Shown piece by piece: positions 53,063 through 60,501 of a stretch of 64,000 nucleotides of DNA. Made by a program: the position numbers and the translations under genes. Positions within the stretch are counted from its first letter, which is position 1. The number at the start of each line of letters is the position of its first letter. Origin of the DNA: Bacteroidota bacterium (GTDB taxonomy: Bacteria > Bacteroidota > Bacteroidia > Bacteroidales > UBA4417); contig JACAAZ010000001.1 of NCBI GenBank assembly GCA_013376995.1, forward strand, positions 62,001 through 126,000, read 5' to 3'. The notes beneath the pieces were generated by a model. The model made no database searches and was not told the origin of the DNA. It was given only the letters and a program-made list of their open reading frames with translations.

Positions 53063-53806
53063 ATGTTAGACAATCTCAAAATACTATATCACCAGGGGAA
53101 GCAATACATTCCTGACCTCACTAAGGCTGAAGTTCCGGGCATTTTTCGGGGTAGGCCTGTTATCAGCGCTTCTGAAGTTGACGAGGCGAAACTTGTTGAG
53201 CTTTGTCCTACCGGTGCAATCCAGGCAAACCCTGTTTCTATTGACTTGGGAAAATGCACGTTTTGTGGGGAGTGCGCTTTTGCATTTCCAGGTAAAATCC
53301 AATTTACCAAAGATTATAAGCTTTCGGTAAATTCCAGAACCGATCTTGTGATTATTGAAGGCAGTGATAAACCACTGGAATTAAGACCAGAGTTGATCAG
53401 GAAAGAAATCAAATCCTTTTTTGGAGGTTCGCTTAAATTGCGCCAGGTATCTGCCGGAGGTGATAATAGCTGTGAATTGGAGCTGAATGCTTGCGGAAAT
53501 GTGAATTTCGATATGGGAAGGTACGGGATTGAATTTGTGGCTTCTCCCCGCCATGCAGATGGTATTGTCATTACTGGCCCGATCCCGGCTAATATGGCTG
53601 AGCCTTTACAGATTTGTTTTGATGCCACACCCGATCCTAAACTGATCATCCTGGTTGGTACGGATGCCATCAGTGGTGGCATCTTCGAAGGCAGTCCCGC
53701 TCTTGACCGCAGTTTCCTGGATAAATATAAAGTTGATCTTTACGTACCGGGAAATCCTGTTCATCCATTGACCTTCATCAATGGTGTTCTTTCACTCATA
53801 AGGTAA
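53063..53806 (+). CDS. Fused ferredoxin / NuoB-like small subunit with only one intact [4Fe-4S] site
   Basis: A 247-residue protein joining a HycF-like N-terminus to a HycG/NuoB-like domain. In the ferredoxin part C48 (LCPTGA), C65, C68 and C71 (CTFCGEC) make one complete [4Fe-4S] site, while F75 replaces the cysteine that would serve the second. In the small-subunit part (about 120-247) the proximal-cluster ligands are D134 and C137 in AGGDNSCELEL, D201 in GTDAISGG and N231 in PGNP, so three of four are lost. SPRHADG and SGGIF are intact. The ATG at 53063, 17 bases after the preceding stop, is preferred to an in-frame TTG at 53027. Confidence 0.85.
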   Translation: MLDNLKILYHQGKQYIPDLTKAEVPGIFRGRPVISASEVDEAKLVELCPTGAIQANPVSIDLGKCTFCGECAFAFPGKIQFTKDYKLSVNSRTDLVIIEGSDKPLELRPELIRKEIKSFFGGSLKLRQVSAGGDNSCELELNACGNVNFDMGRYGIEFVASPRHADGIVITGPIPANMAEPLQICFDATPDPKLIILVGTDAISGGIFEGSPALDRSFLDKYKVDLYVPGNPVHPLTFINGVLSLIR

Positions 53807-53890
53807 ATTGCAGATTGATCCTGGTTAAAGGTTGGCGTCTGAAGTGTAAAGTTTTTTTATAGATCCATTGCCGAATTTTCAATTTACCTT

Positions 53891-53946
53891 CACGCCCTCA
53901 CGCCCTCACGTCCTCACACTCTCCCGCCCTCACGCCCTCACGCCCA
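53891..53946. repeat. 8-bp tandem array, seven units (CACGCCCT family)
   Basis: Seven octamers in exact phase: CACGCCCT, CACGCCCT, CACGTCCT, CACACTCT, CCCGCCCT, CACGCCCT, CACGCCCA. It ends two bases before the stop codon of the convergent YciI-like gene and 85 bases after the small-subunit gene. GC-rich in an AT-rich spacer. Confidence 0.8.
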
Positions 53947-53948
53947 TA

Positions 53949-54350
53949 TCAGTTCTTCCCGCCAACAATAATACTCCCCGGTCCATACCACGGCCTGATT
54001 TCCATTTTCAGCCTCCCCGCCTGGACTGCCGGATCCGTTTCGGTTACTTTCCTAGCTTCTTCAACGGTTGGGACATCCAGAATGAAAATGCCCATCACTT
54101 CACCATCATCAAGAAAAGGCCCGGCTAAAACAAGTTTCTTCTCTTCAAATAACCGGCTGATATTATTAAGGTGAGCCTCCTGGATTTTAGCAGCCGTTAT
54201 ACTGTCCTGGCTCCGGTTAGGGCCTTTCGACAGGAAGACCATAAAGTACTGCTTCATATCCCATTCCTTCTCAATTTTGGTTTGAGCGGCAGATGTCAGG
54301 CTGAGTAGTATCAGCGAAATTACCAGGATTGATAAATTGATTGCTTTCAT
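53949..54350 (-). CDS. Secreted YciI-like (YCII-related) protein
   Basis: A 133-residue protein with a signal peptide (about 1-22, ending SAAQT) and a YCII-related ferredoxin-like domain: QYFMVFLSKGPNR, the AHLNNISRLFEEKKLVLAGPFLDDGEVMGIFI stretch, and EVEEAR-like TVEEARKVTETDPAVQAGRL. The family histidine (AHL) and aspartate (LDDG) are present. Function is unknown; homologues are small hydrolase- or dehydrochlorinase-like proteins. An in-frame GTG at 54359 is less likely than the ATG at 54350. It is convergent with the hydrogenase-like operon. Confidence 0.85.
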   Translation of the reverse strand: MKAINLSILVISLILLSLTSAAQTKIEKEWDMKQYFMVFLSKGPNRSQDSITAAKIQEAHLNNISRLFEEKKLVLAGPFLDDGEVMGIFILDVPTVEEARKVTETDPAVQAGRLKMEIRPWYGPGSIIVGGKN

Positions 54351-54386
54351 TTGATTCACGGGGTGACTATAGTCTCGGGGTGACTG

Positions 54387-56816
54387 TTAAAAAATCTTCG
54401 GGTATTTCGAAGGATTGACATCATGCATCAGGTTATAGATCGCATCGAAGACATCCTCAGCATTCGGATTGGAAAAATAATCCCCATCGGTACCATAGGC
54501 TGCACGATGTGCCTGGGCAGTAACTGTTACTGGCTCTGCATCAAGATGGTAAAATCCTTTCTGTTCTTCCAGCACTTTCTGCATCATATAAGCTGTAGCT
54601 CCCCCGGGGACATCTTCATCAAAGAAAACAACCTTGTTGGTCTTTTTTAGAGATTCAGCTATCATGTGATGAATGTCAAAAGGCTCCAGGGATTGAACAT
54701 CAATGAGTTCAACAGAAATATCGAAATCACGAAGTTGCGCAACTGCATCCTGGGCAATCCTAACACAGGATCCGTAGGTAACCAGGGTCACATCCCTGCC
54801 TTCTTCGATAATCTCCGGAATGCCAAGCGGAACGGTAAAAGTACCGATGTTTTCAGGGCGTTTTTCCCTTAACCTGTACCCGTTCAGTGGCTCAATGATC
54901 AATGCAGGGCTGTCCGATTTAAGTAATGTATTATAAAAACCGGCTGCACGGGTCATATCCCTGGGGACCAGCACATATACCCCGCGAATGGAATTAATAA
55001 CCATGCTCAAAGGTGAGCCTGAATGCCAGATTCCTTCAAGTCTATGCCCTCTCGTAGTAATAATCAGTGGAGCCTTTTGTCCGCCCCTGGTCCTGTAGAG
55101 CATAGTTGCCAAATCATCGCTGATCACCTGCAGTCCGTAAAGTAAATAGTCAAAATACTGAATCTCGGCTACAGGCCTTAATCCTCTTAAGGCAAGCCCA
55201 ATACCCTGTCCAATAATAGTTGCTTCACGAATGCCGGTATCAAAGATCCGCTGTTCACCATAAACTTCCTGTAATCCTTCGTAGGTTTGATTCACGCCAC
55301 CAATTTTCCCCACATCCTCACCAAAAATACACACCCGCGGATCTTTCTGAAGTATAAAGTCCCAGTTGTCGCGCAGGATTTCCCTTCCGGGTACCATCTG
55401 GGTATTATCGAGATAAACAGGTTTTACTTCAGGTATATTAATGGCAGCATCTTCAGATTCACTGTATAACAAGGTGTTATATCTTTCCCGGCTATCTTTC
55501 ATTTCTTTCTCTAGCCAGTTTGTAACATTAATCTTGAGAGAATTTGAAGGATTGCTGCAGGAATTACAAATCAAACGGAGGATCTTTTTTGCAGAGGACA
55601 TTACATCTTTCCGGATGGGCTCGGCTACCTGACGTAATTCCTGTTTGATAGCATTTATCTTATCCGTTTTTGCACAGTTACAAGTAGTGACATCAGCGAG
55701 TTTCAGGAATTCGTCCCGCATATGAAGCAGGGGTGTGCTGTAGTTCTTCCAGGCATTTTTCCTGGCATCTTTCACCTTCGCAATAGCTTCTTTTTCAATA
55801 GTATGAATAATTTCTTCAGTTGCTATCCCCGTAGCGATCATCCAATTTCGCATCTGGCTTATACAGTCGTATTCCTTTTCCCACAGAAGCCGTTCATCGG
55901 ATTTATACCTTTCATGGGAACCCGATGTGCTATGCCCTTGAGGCTGCGTCAACTCAGTGATATGAAAAAGTACAGGTACATGGTCTTTGCGGCAGATTTC
56001 AATTCCGCTTTTATACATTGTAAAGAGAGCAGGGTAGTCCCAGCCTTTGGCGCTGAGGATCAGGAATCCATCCTTTACGGAATTTCTCTCAAACCCTTTA
56101 AGTGCTTCTGAAATATTCTGTTTGATGGTTTGAAGACTATTGTCAACAGAAATACCGTAGCCATCATCCCATATCGAAATGGCCAATGGCACCTGCAAAA
56201 CACCTGCGGCATTAAGCGTCTCCCAGAAATGGCCTTCAGAAGTGCTGGCGTCACCAATTGTTCCGAAAGCTACTTCATCCCCTTTGTGAGAAAAAGTAGT
56301 CAGAGCATGTAGTTCATTGTTTTTCCTAAACAGTTGAGATGCAAGGGCTAGTCCCAGAAGCCTTGGCATCTGGCCGGCAGTGGGGGAGATATCGGCTGAT
56401 GAATTTTTCTGTTTCATCAGATCTTTCCATTTCCCGGATTGGTCCAGTGAGCGGCTTGCAAAGTGATTGTTCATCAGCCTGCCTCCATTCATGGGGTTGA
56501 ATTTAATGTCGGTATCACCGTAAATTTGGGCAAACAGCTCTTCAAGGCTCATCAATCCGGCAGCAAGCATGAAGGTTTGATCCCTGTAATATCCTGAGCG
56601 CCAGTCGCCGTTCTGAAATACTTTAGCCATGGCTAACTGAGCCACTTCCTTACCATCTCCAAATATTCCAAACTTGCCTTTGCCGGTCAGCACCTCCCTT
56701 CTGCCCAACAAACTAGCCTGCCTGCTTTCAAAAGCTATCCTGTAATCGTTAAGTACTTCCTGAACATTTAATCCAGATTTTGAGCCTGGTGATTTGCTTG
56801 TCTTTGCAGAAGCCAT
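54387..56816 (-). CDS. 2-oxo acid dehydrogenase E1, fused alpha and beta subunits
   Basis: An 809-residue fusion of the alpha (about 1-420) and beta (about 460-809) parts of a thiamine-diphosphate E1. The alpha part has the ThDP motif GDASTSEGHFWETLNAAG through DDGYGIS. The beta part has FGEDVGKIGGVNQTYEG, DTGIREATIIGQGIGLAL and FFDEDVPGGATAYM. It decarboxylates branched-chain 2-oxo acids or pyruvate and passes the acyl group to E2, whose likely gene lies 11 kb away at 42617. The fused form is common in Bacteroidota. It starts at the ATG at 56816. Confidence 0.92.
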   Translation of the reverse strand: MASAKTSKSPGSKSGLNVQEVLNDYRIAFESRQASLLGRREVLTGKGKFGIFGDGKEVAQLAMAKVFQNGDWRSGYYRDQTFMLAAGLMSLEELFAQIYGDTDIKFNPMNGGRLMNNHFASRSLDQSGKWKDLMKQKNSSADISPTAGQMPRLLGLALASQLFRKNNELHALTTFSHKGDEVAFGTIGDASTSEGHFWETLNAAGVLQVPLAISIWDDGYGISVDNSLQTIKQNISEALKGFERNSVKDGFLILSAKGWDYPALFTMYKSGIEICRKDHVPVLFHITELTQPQGHSTSGSHERYKSDERLLWEKEYDCISQMRNWMIATGIATEEIIHTIEKEAIAKVKDARKNAWKNYSTPLLHMRDEFLKLADVTTCNCAKTDKINAIKQELRQVAEPIRKDVMSSAKKILRLICNSCSNPSNSLKINVTNWLEKEMKDSRERYNTLLYSESEDAAINIPEVKPVYLDNTQMVPGREILRDNWDFILQKDPRVCIFGEDVGKIGGVNQTYEGLQEVYGEQRIFDTGIREATIIGQGIGLALRGLRPVAEIQYFDYLLYGLQVISDDLATMLYRTRGGQKAPLIITTRGHRLEGIWHSGSPLSMVINSIRGVYVLVPRDMTRAAGFYNTLLKSDSPALIIEPLNGYRLREKRPENIGTFTVPLGIPEIIEEGRDVTLVTYGSCVRIAQDAVAQLRDFDISVELIDVQSLEPFDIHHMIAESLKKTNKVVFFDEDVPGGATAYMMQKVLEEQKGFYHLDAEPVTVTAQAHRAAYGTDGDYFSNPNAEDVFDAIYNLMHDVNPSKYPKIF

Positions 56817-56909
56817 AAATAAAATATTCCTTATCTTAATTTCAACAAAATTTCATGAAACCTTGTTCAGGTTTCACCTATTTATCATTCTTTTATACTA
56901 TTGGTAACC

Positions 56910-57485
56910 TCAGTAGTTTTCGGCGAGGACTTCAAAATATGCCTGGGGATGTTCACAGCCAGGGCAATTTTTAAGAGCACGGGTGCTTTCATAAATTAAT
57001 CCACATTTCCTGCAGATCCACTTCACTTTCTTTTTCTTCCTGAACACCTCTCCATTTTCAATGTTACTCGCCAGTTTGCCAAACCTGCTGGCATAGAAGA
57101 GTTTAATCTGCCTGAATAGCTTCAGTTTGGTTGCAACCTTTTTGAAACCTTCGTCCCAGGCTGTTTTCTCAAAATTGCTATAGAGCATTTCAGCCTGTTC
57201 AGTTTCAGCATTTAAGGATGCAATGAGATTTTCTAAATTAGTAGCAATAGATTCGGCAATGTAATCTGTAGTAACCTGTACCTCTGCTCCTTCGATGAAT
57301 CGGAACAGGGTTTTGCAATGTGATTTTTTCTGCTCAGCCGTTTCAAGGAAAATGGCAGCCATTTGCTGGTAACCTTCTTTTGCTGCAACCTTGGCAAACC
57401 AGCCATACTTCTGTATAGCCCGGGATTCAACAGCTAGCGCTATAACAAGATTCTTTTCGGTTTGGGTTCCCTTCAATTCATTCAT
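56910..57485 (-). CDS. Rubrerythrin homologue with degraded diiron site, rubredoxin domain intact
   Basis: A 191-residue protein colinear with Desulfovibrio rubrerythrin over its whole length. The rubredoxin-type site is complete (C158, C161, C174, C177 in ICRKCG and NCPGC). In the four-helix bundle E20, H56 and E94 are kept, but position 53 is K and 97 is Q, and the final E-x-x-H helix motif has become KLFY (128-131). A normal diiron peroxidase centre is therefore unlikely. It may be an electron-transfer or structural relative. It is monocistronic, upstream of the E1 gene. Confidence 0.88.
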   Translation of the reverse strand: MNELKGTQTEKNLVIALAVESRAIQKYGWFAKVAAKEGYQQMAAIFLETAEQKKSHCKTLFRFIEGAEVQVTTDYIAESIATNLENLIASLNAETEQAEMLYSNFEKTAWDEGFKKVATKLKLFRQIKLFYASRFGKLASNIENGEVFRKKKKVKWICRKCGLIYESTRALKNCPGCEHPQAYFEVLAENY

Positions 57486-57560
57486 AACTTACATTTTTAC
57501 GAAAGCATAACCTGAGCTGTCGGATAACTTTTCTTTTGTTAATTTCCGAAAAGTAAAGAT

Positions 57561-57587
57561 AAAAAAAAGGGAAGTGTTACCTTCCCT
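57561..57587 (-). terminator. Rho-independent terminator after the glutathione peroxidase gene
   Basis: AGGGAAG and CTTCCCT (57568-57574 and 57581-57587) form a seven-base-pair stem with a six-base loop. On the minus strand it is followed by eight T residues (57568-57561). It lies 28 bases past the stop codon. Confidence 0.88.
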
Positions 57588-57614
57588 AATTTTACTGACT
57601 CTCGAATGCAGTAT

Positions 57615-58157
57615 TTATTTTGACTGGTTAATCCAGTTCAGGATCTTCTCAGTTTTCGGATTGTCCTTTGGTGGGACCATTCCAACCAGGTTGCCTTTTT
57701 CATCGATCATGAATTTTTGGAAATTCCAGGTTACTGGTGCATCCATCACTCCATTTTCCTGTTTAGTAGTTAGCCATTTATAGATTGGGTCTATATCATC
57801 CCCCTTCACTGAGATCTTTTGCATCATAGGAAAGCTCACATGATATTTTTCAGTACAGAATTCTTTAATCTCACTATTTGAGCCAGGTTCCTGGCTTAGG
57901 AAATTATTTGCCGGAAATCCTAAAATGACAAAACCTTTGCTCTGATAAGTTTCATACAGTGATTGAAGATCGGCATACTGAGGGGTATGACCGCAACGGG
58001 AGGCGGTATTAACAACCAGCACTTTTTTCCCTTTCAGGCTTGACAGATTGAAATCCTTTCCATCAATGGTTTTGGTTGAAAAATCATAGAAGCTCTTTTT
58101 CTGTGCTGAACAGTTGAGTGCCATCAAAATAGCAAGAAGTCCTACTAAAGCTTTCAT
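57615..58157 (-). CDS. Glutathione-peroxidase-family thiol peroxidase, exported
   Basis: A 180-residue GPx-fold protein. The peroxidatic cysteine is C55 in TASRCGHTPQY, the glutamine is in GFPANNFLSQEPG and the tryptophan in VTWNFQKF. As a cysteine rather than selenocysteine enzyme it probably uses thioredoxin. An N-terminal hydrophobic segment (about 1-18, ending CSAQ) suggests export to the periplasm. The ATG at 58157 is preferred over an in-frame start at 58184. It has its own strong terminator. A thioredoxin-like gene lies just upstream on the same strand. Confidence 0.92.
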   Translation of the reverse strand: MKALVGLLAILMALNCSAQKKSFYDFSTKTIDGKDFNLSSLKGKKVLVVNTASRCGHTPQYADLQSLYETYQSKGFVILGFPANNFLSQEPGSNSEIKEFCTEKYHVSFPMMQKISVKGDDIDPIYKWLTTKQENGVMDAPVTWNFQKFMIDEKGNLVGMVPPKDNPKTEKILNWINQSK

Positions 58158-58358
58158 CGTATTATTTTTAGTCTGGTTCTCCACGCATGAATCAGGTAAA
58201 CTTGGATAGTTATCTTTTGATACCGCTGAAAGAACTTAGAGGGTTATTGTTTAATTGTTATTGCTATATATTAAACAGGAAAATTGCCTCATTGTTCAAG
58301 CAACAGATGAAAAGGCTGTCTTAATATTTGTGAATTTTAGGAGGAAACCAGGAAATAG

Positions 58359-58685
58359 CTAGCTGAAATAAAGCTGATAATATCGATTTATCTTCCCCCT
58401 GAGTTCTTGAACGGAAACATATTTGCTTTCGCGTATAGTCTCCTTGCCGTCAATAAACAGTAGGATAGCTGGAGAATTATAGATGCCATAGCTTGCCGTA
58501 ATATCACTGTTCTGAACTGCATTTACGAATCCCAGCTTAATTTCCGGGAATTCGGATTCAACCATTTGATTCACTTTCGGCCTCAGCGAAATACAGGGGG
58601 CACAATTATCATTGTAGAAGTAAAGAATGGCCATTGCATTCGATGCTACAAGCTTTTCAATGTTTTCTTTTCCAACTATTTCCAT
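58359..58685 (-). CDS. Thioredoxin-family protein
   Basis: A 108-residue cytoplasmic thioredoxin-fold protein with redox motif CAPC at residues 28-31 (YNDNCAPCISLRP) and the cis-proline strand SPAILLFIDG. The ATG at 58685 lies two bases past the stop of the TIGR02757 gene, so the two form an operon. It could reduce the glutathione-peroxidase-like enzyme encoded next downstream, but that is inference from proximity. Confidence 0.9.
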   Translation of the reverse strand: MEIVGKENIEKLVASNAMAILYFYNDNCAPCISLRPKVNQMVESEFPEIKLGFVNAVQNSDITASYGIYNSPAILLFIDGKETIRESKYVSVQELRGKINRYYQLYFS

Positions 58686-58687
58686 AA

Positions 58688-59473
58688 TCAATATCGTTCA
58701 AAAACACCAAGCCCGAACAGGGCAAAATCATATTTCACAGGGTCAATCGAATCAAAGTTCTTAAGCGCAGAAGTTAGTTCCTCAACGGATCTCCAGTCAT
58801 CCTGCTTTCGCTTCAGCAAACCAAGTTTTCTGGCGACCCGTCCTGAATGAACATCCAGGGGGCACATGAGTGAAGATGGGGGAATGCTTTTCCAAATCCC
58901 GAAATCGACTCCATTATTATCTGCACGAACCATCCACCTTAAAAACATGTTTAAGCGCTTTCCTGCAGAGCCACTGAAAGGATCTGAAATATGCTTTTCC
59001 GAACGCGGCAGGTGAGGAGTCTTTAATACAGAATACCGGAAGAATGCAATAGCTGAAAGCACGGAATTGCCTGCTTCAAAGCCGTACCGGAAAACTTCTT
59101 CCATATCCTTATTTGATGCATACAGGTTTCTTAATGCCTGCAGCATGAAGATACAATCTTCACCATTAAAGGTCCTGTGGACAAATTTCAGGAAGCGAAT
59201 ATATTCATCTTCCCTGGCTCCCGAAATAAACTCATAGGGTGCTGAATCCATCATTCCCATTAAGCGCCTGGAATTGTTAACAATGGTGGCTCTTTGCCCC
59301 CACGATAGAATGGCAGCCAGGAACCCGGAAATTTCAATATCTTCTTTCCTGCTGAAAAGATGAGGGATGCTCACCGGGTCTGTAGCAATAAATTCCAGCG
59401 AATTATACTGCCTTACCTTCTGATCAAGAAGTTCTTTCAGGGATTGGCCGGTTGCTGCGTTTTGAATTGCCAT
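58688..59473 (-). CDS. TIGR02757 (DUF2400) family protein
   Basis: A 261-residue protein of a family found mainly in Bacteroidota and some other bacteria. Typical segments are DPVSIPHLFSRKEDIEISGFLAAILSWGQR, KRLNMFLRWMVR and CPLDVHSGRVARKLGLL. The helical layout and the ILSWG-x-R segment resemble HhH-GPD DNA glycosylases, but no catalytic assignment is proven. It is upstream of, and coupled to, the thioredoxin gene. Confidence 0.88.
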   Translation of the reverse strand: MAIQNAATGQSLKELLDQKVRQYNSLEFIATDPVSIPHLFSRKEDIEISGFLAAILSWGQRATIVNNSRRLMGMMDSAPYEFISGAREDEYIRFLKFVHRTFNGEDCIFMLQALRNLYASNKDMEEVFRYGFEAGNSVLSAIAFFRYSVLKTPHLPRSEKHISDPFSGSAGKRLNMFLRWMVRADNNGVDFGIWKSIPPSSLMCPLDVHSGRVARKLGLLKRKQDDWRSVEELTSALKNFDSIDPVKYDFALFGLGVFERY

Positions 59474-59509
59474 TCTGCTAAAGTACGATTTGAGAAGTGT
59501 ATAAAAGTA

Positions 59510-59543
59510 AAATCCCTTCCTCCGGCTTTGGAAGAAGGGATTT
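59510..59543 (-). terminator. Terminator after the 2-oxoacid:ferredoxin oxidoreductase operon
   Basis: AAATCCCTTC (59510-59519) pairs with GAAGGGATTT (59534-59543), and the inner bases extend the stem to 14 pairs. The extra pair is G-U on the minus-strand RNA but a mismatch on the plus strand, which points to minus-strand use. A T-rich TTTTACTTTTA follows. It lies 17 bases past the gamma-subunit stop. Confidence 0.85.
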
Positions 59544-59560
59544 TATTATGTCTGTCAATA

Positions 59561-60115
59561 TTAATTCAGCAATTGAATTGCGTTGATAAGCCCTTTGCCG
59601 GTTTCAATGGCTTTTTCATTTTCAGGGATCATGCCATGGTGACGGGCAGGCAATGATTTTTCTAGTCCTTTATGGATATATTCCATGCCGATAATAGGTT
59701 TCAGTTTCAGGAAACCTCCAAGGACGATCATATTGAATACTTTCAGCAAGCCTAATTTGCCCGCCATTTCAGCTGCTTCAATGGAGTAGATGTTAATATC
59801 CTTTCTTTCCGGGTGGCGGGTGATACCATTGGGATCATAGATCAGGAGACCACCGGGTTTTACCGTGTTCTCAAATTTATCCATGCTCTGCTGGTTCAGG
59901 ATAATGGCTGTATCATAGGCATTGAGGATTGGAGAGCTGATCCTTTCATCACTGATAATAACAGTAACGTTGGCTGTGCCTCCACGCATTTCCGGTCCGT
60001 AAGAAGGCATCCAGCTTACTTCCTTATTCTGCATAACGCCTGAATAGGCTAAGATCTTCCCCATGGATAGAACACCCTGTCCGCCGAACCCGGCTATGAT
60101 AATTTCTTCTGTCAT
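59561..60115 (-). CDS. 2-oxoacid:ferredoxin oxidoreductase gamma subunit
   Basis: A 184-residue gamma subunit (KorC/VorA/PorG type): IIIAGFGGQGVLSMGKILAYSG at the N-terminus, SWMPSYGPEMRGGTANVTVIIS, and MIVLGGFLKLKPII. Together with the alpha, beta and ferredoxin subunits upstream it makes a four-subunit enzyme that oxidises a 2-oxo acid to acyl-CoA, reducing ferredoxin. I prefer the ATG at 60115 over the in-frame start at 60136. It is unusually far (about 390 bases) from the beta subunit gene because of a heptamer array. Confidence 0.92.
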   Translation of the reverse strand: MTEEIIIAGFGGQGVLSMGKILAYSGVMQNKEVSWMPSYGPEMRGGTANVTVIISDERISSPILNAYDTAIILNQQSMDKFENTVKPGGLLIYDPNGITRHPERKDINIYSIEAAEMAGKLGLLKVFNMIVLGGFLKLKPIIGMEYIHKGLEKSLPARHHGMIPENEKAIETGKGLINAIQLLN

Positions 60116-60501
60116 GACTCTACTGGTTTTATTCAATTCGTTGTCTTAATATTGTCTTGATAATGCTTGCTTCCAACCTGTCTGTTCCAATCTACCTCCT
60201 ACTAGCATTAATAATGAAGACAGAGATTGGTTTTGTATTTTGTCTTTTTCCTTTTGTCTTTTGTCTTCAGCCTACAGCTTCCAGCTTACTGCTTCCTGCT
60301 TCCTGCTACCTGCTTCCTGCTACCTGCTTCCTGCTTCCAGCTTCCAGCTTCCTGCTTCCAGCTTCCTGCTTCCAGCTTACTGCTTCCTACTTCCTGCTTC
60401 CAGCTTACTGCTTCCTGGTTCCTGCTTCCTGCTTCCTACTTCCTACTTCCTACTTCCTACTTCCTGCTTCTAACTTTGGGCTCCGGGCTTTAGGCTCCCG
60501 C
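60116..60501. other. Intra-operon spacer dominated by a heptamer array
   Basis: Spacer between beta and gamma subunit genes. Besides the 7-bp array at 60279-60467 it has T-rich runs with repeated TTTTGTC words at 60232-60268. The plus strand is open in all three frames across the array only because the 7-base unit avoids stop codons; these frames are not genes. Confidence 0.65.
60279..60467 (+). repeat. 7-bp tandem array, 27 units in perfect phase (TTCCTGC family)
   Basis: Twenty-seven consecutive heptamers without a single insertion or deletion. The main forms are TTCCTGC, TTCCAGC, TTACTGC, TACCTGC and TTCCTAC. Substitutions fall mostly at positions 2, 3, 5 and 6. The array lies between the beta and gamma genes of one operon and would be transcribed as a purine-rich (GCAGGAA) RNA. 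Confidence 0.92.

Noticed and set aside
51546-53806. Calling the complex an active hydrogenase-4 or formate hydrogenlyase
   Set aside because: All four Ni-ligand cysteines and most proximal-cluster ligands are missing, and no formate dehydrogenase or hyp genes are nearby.
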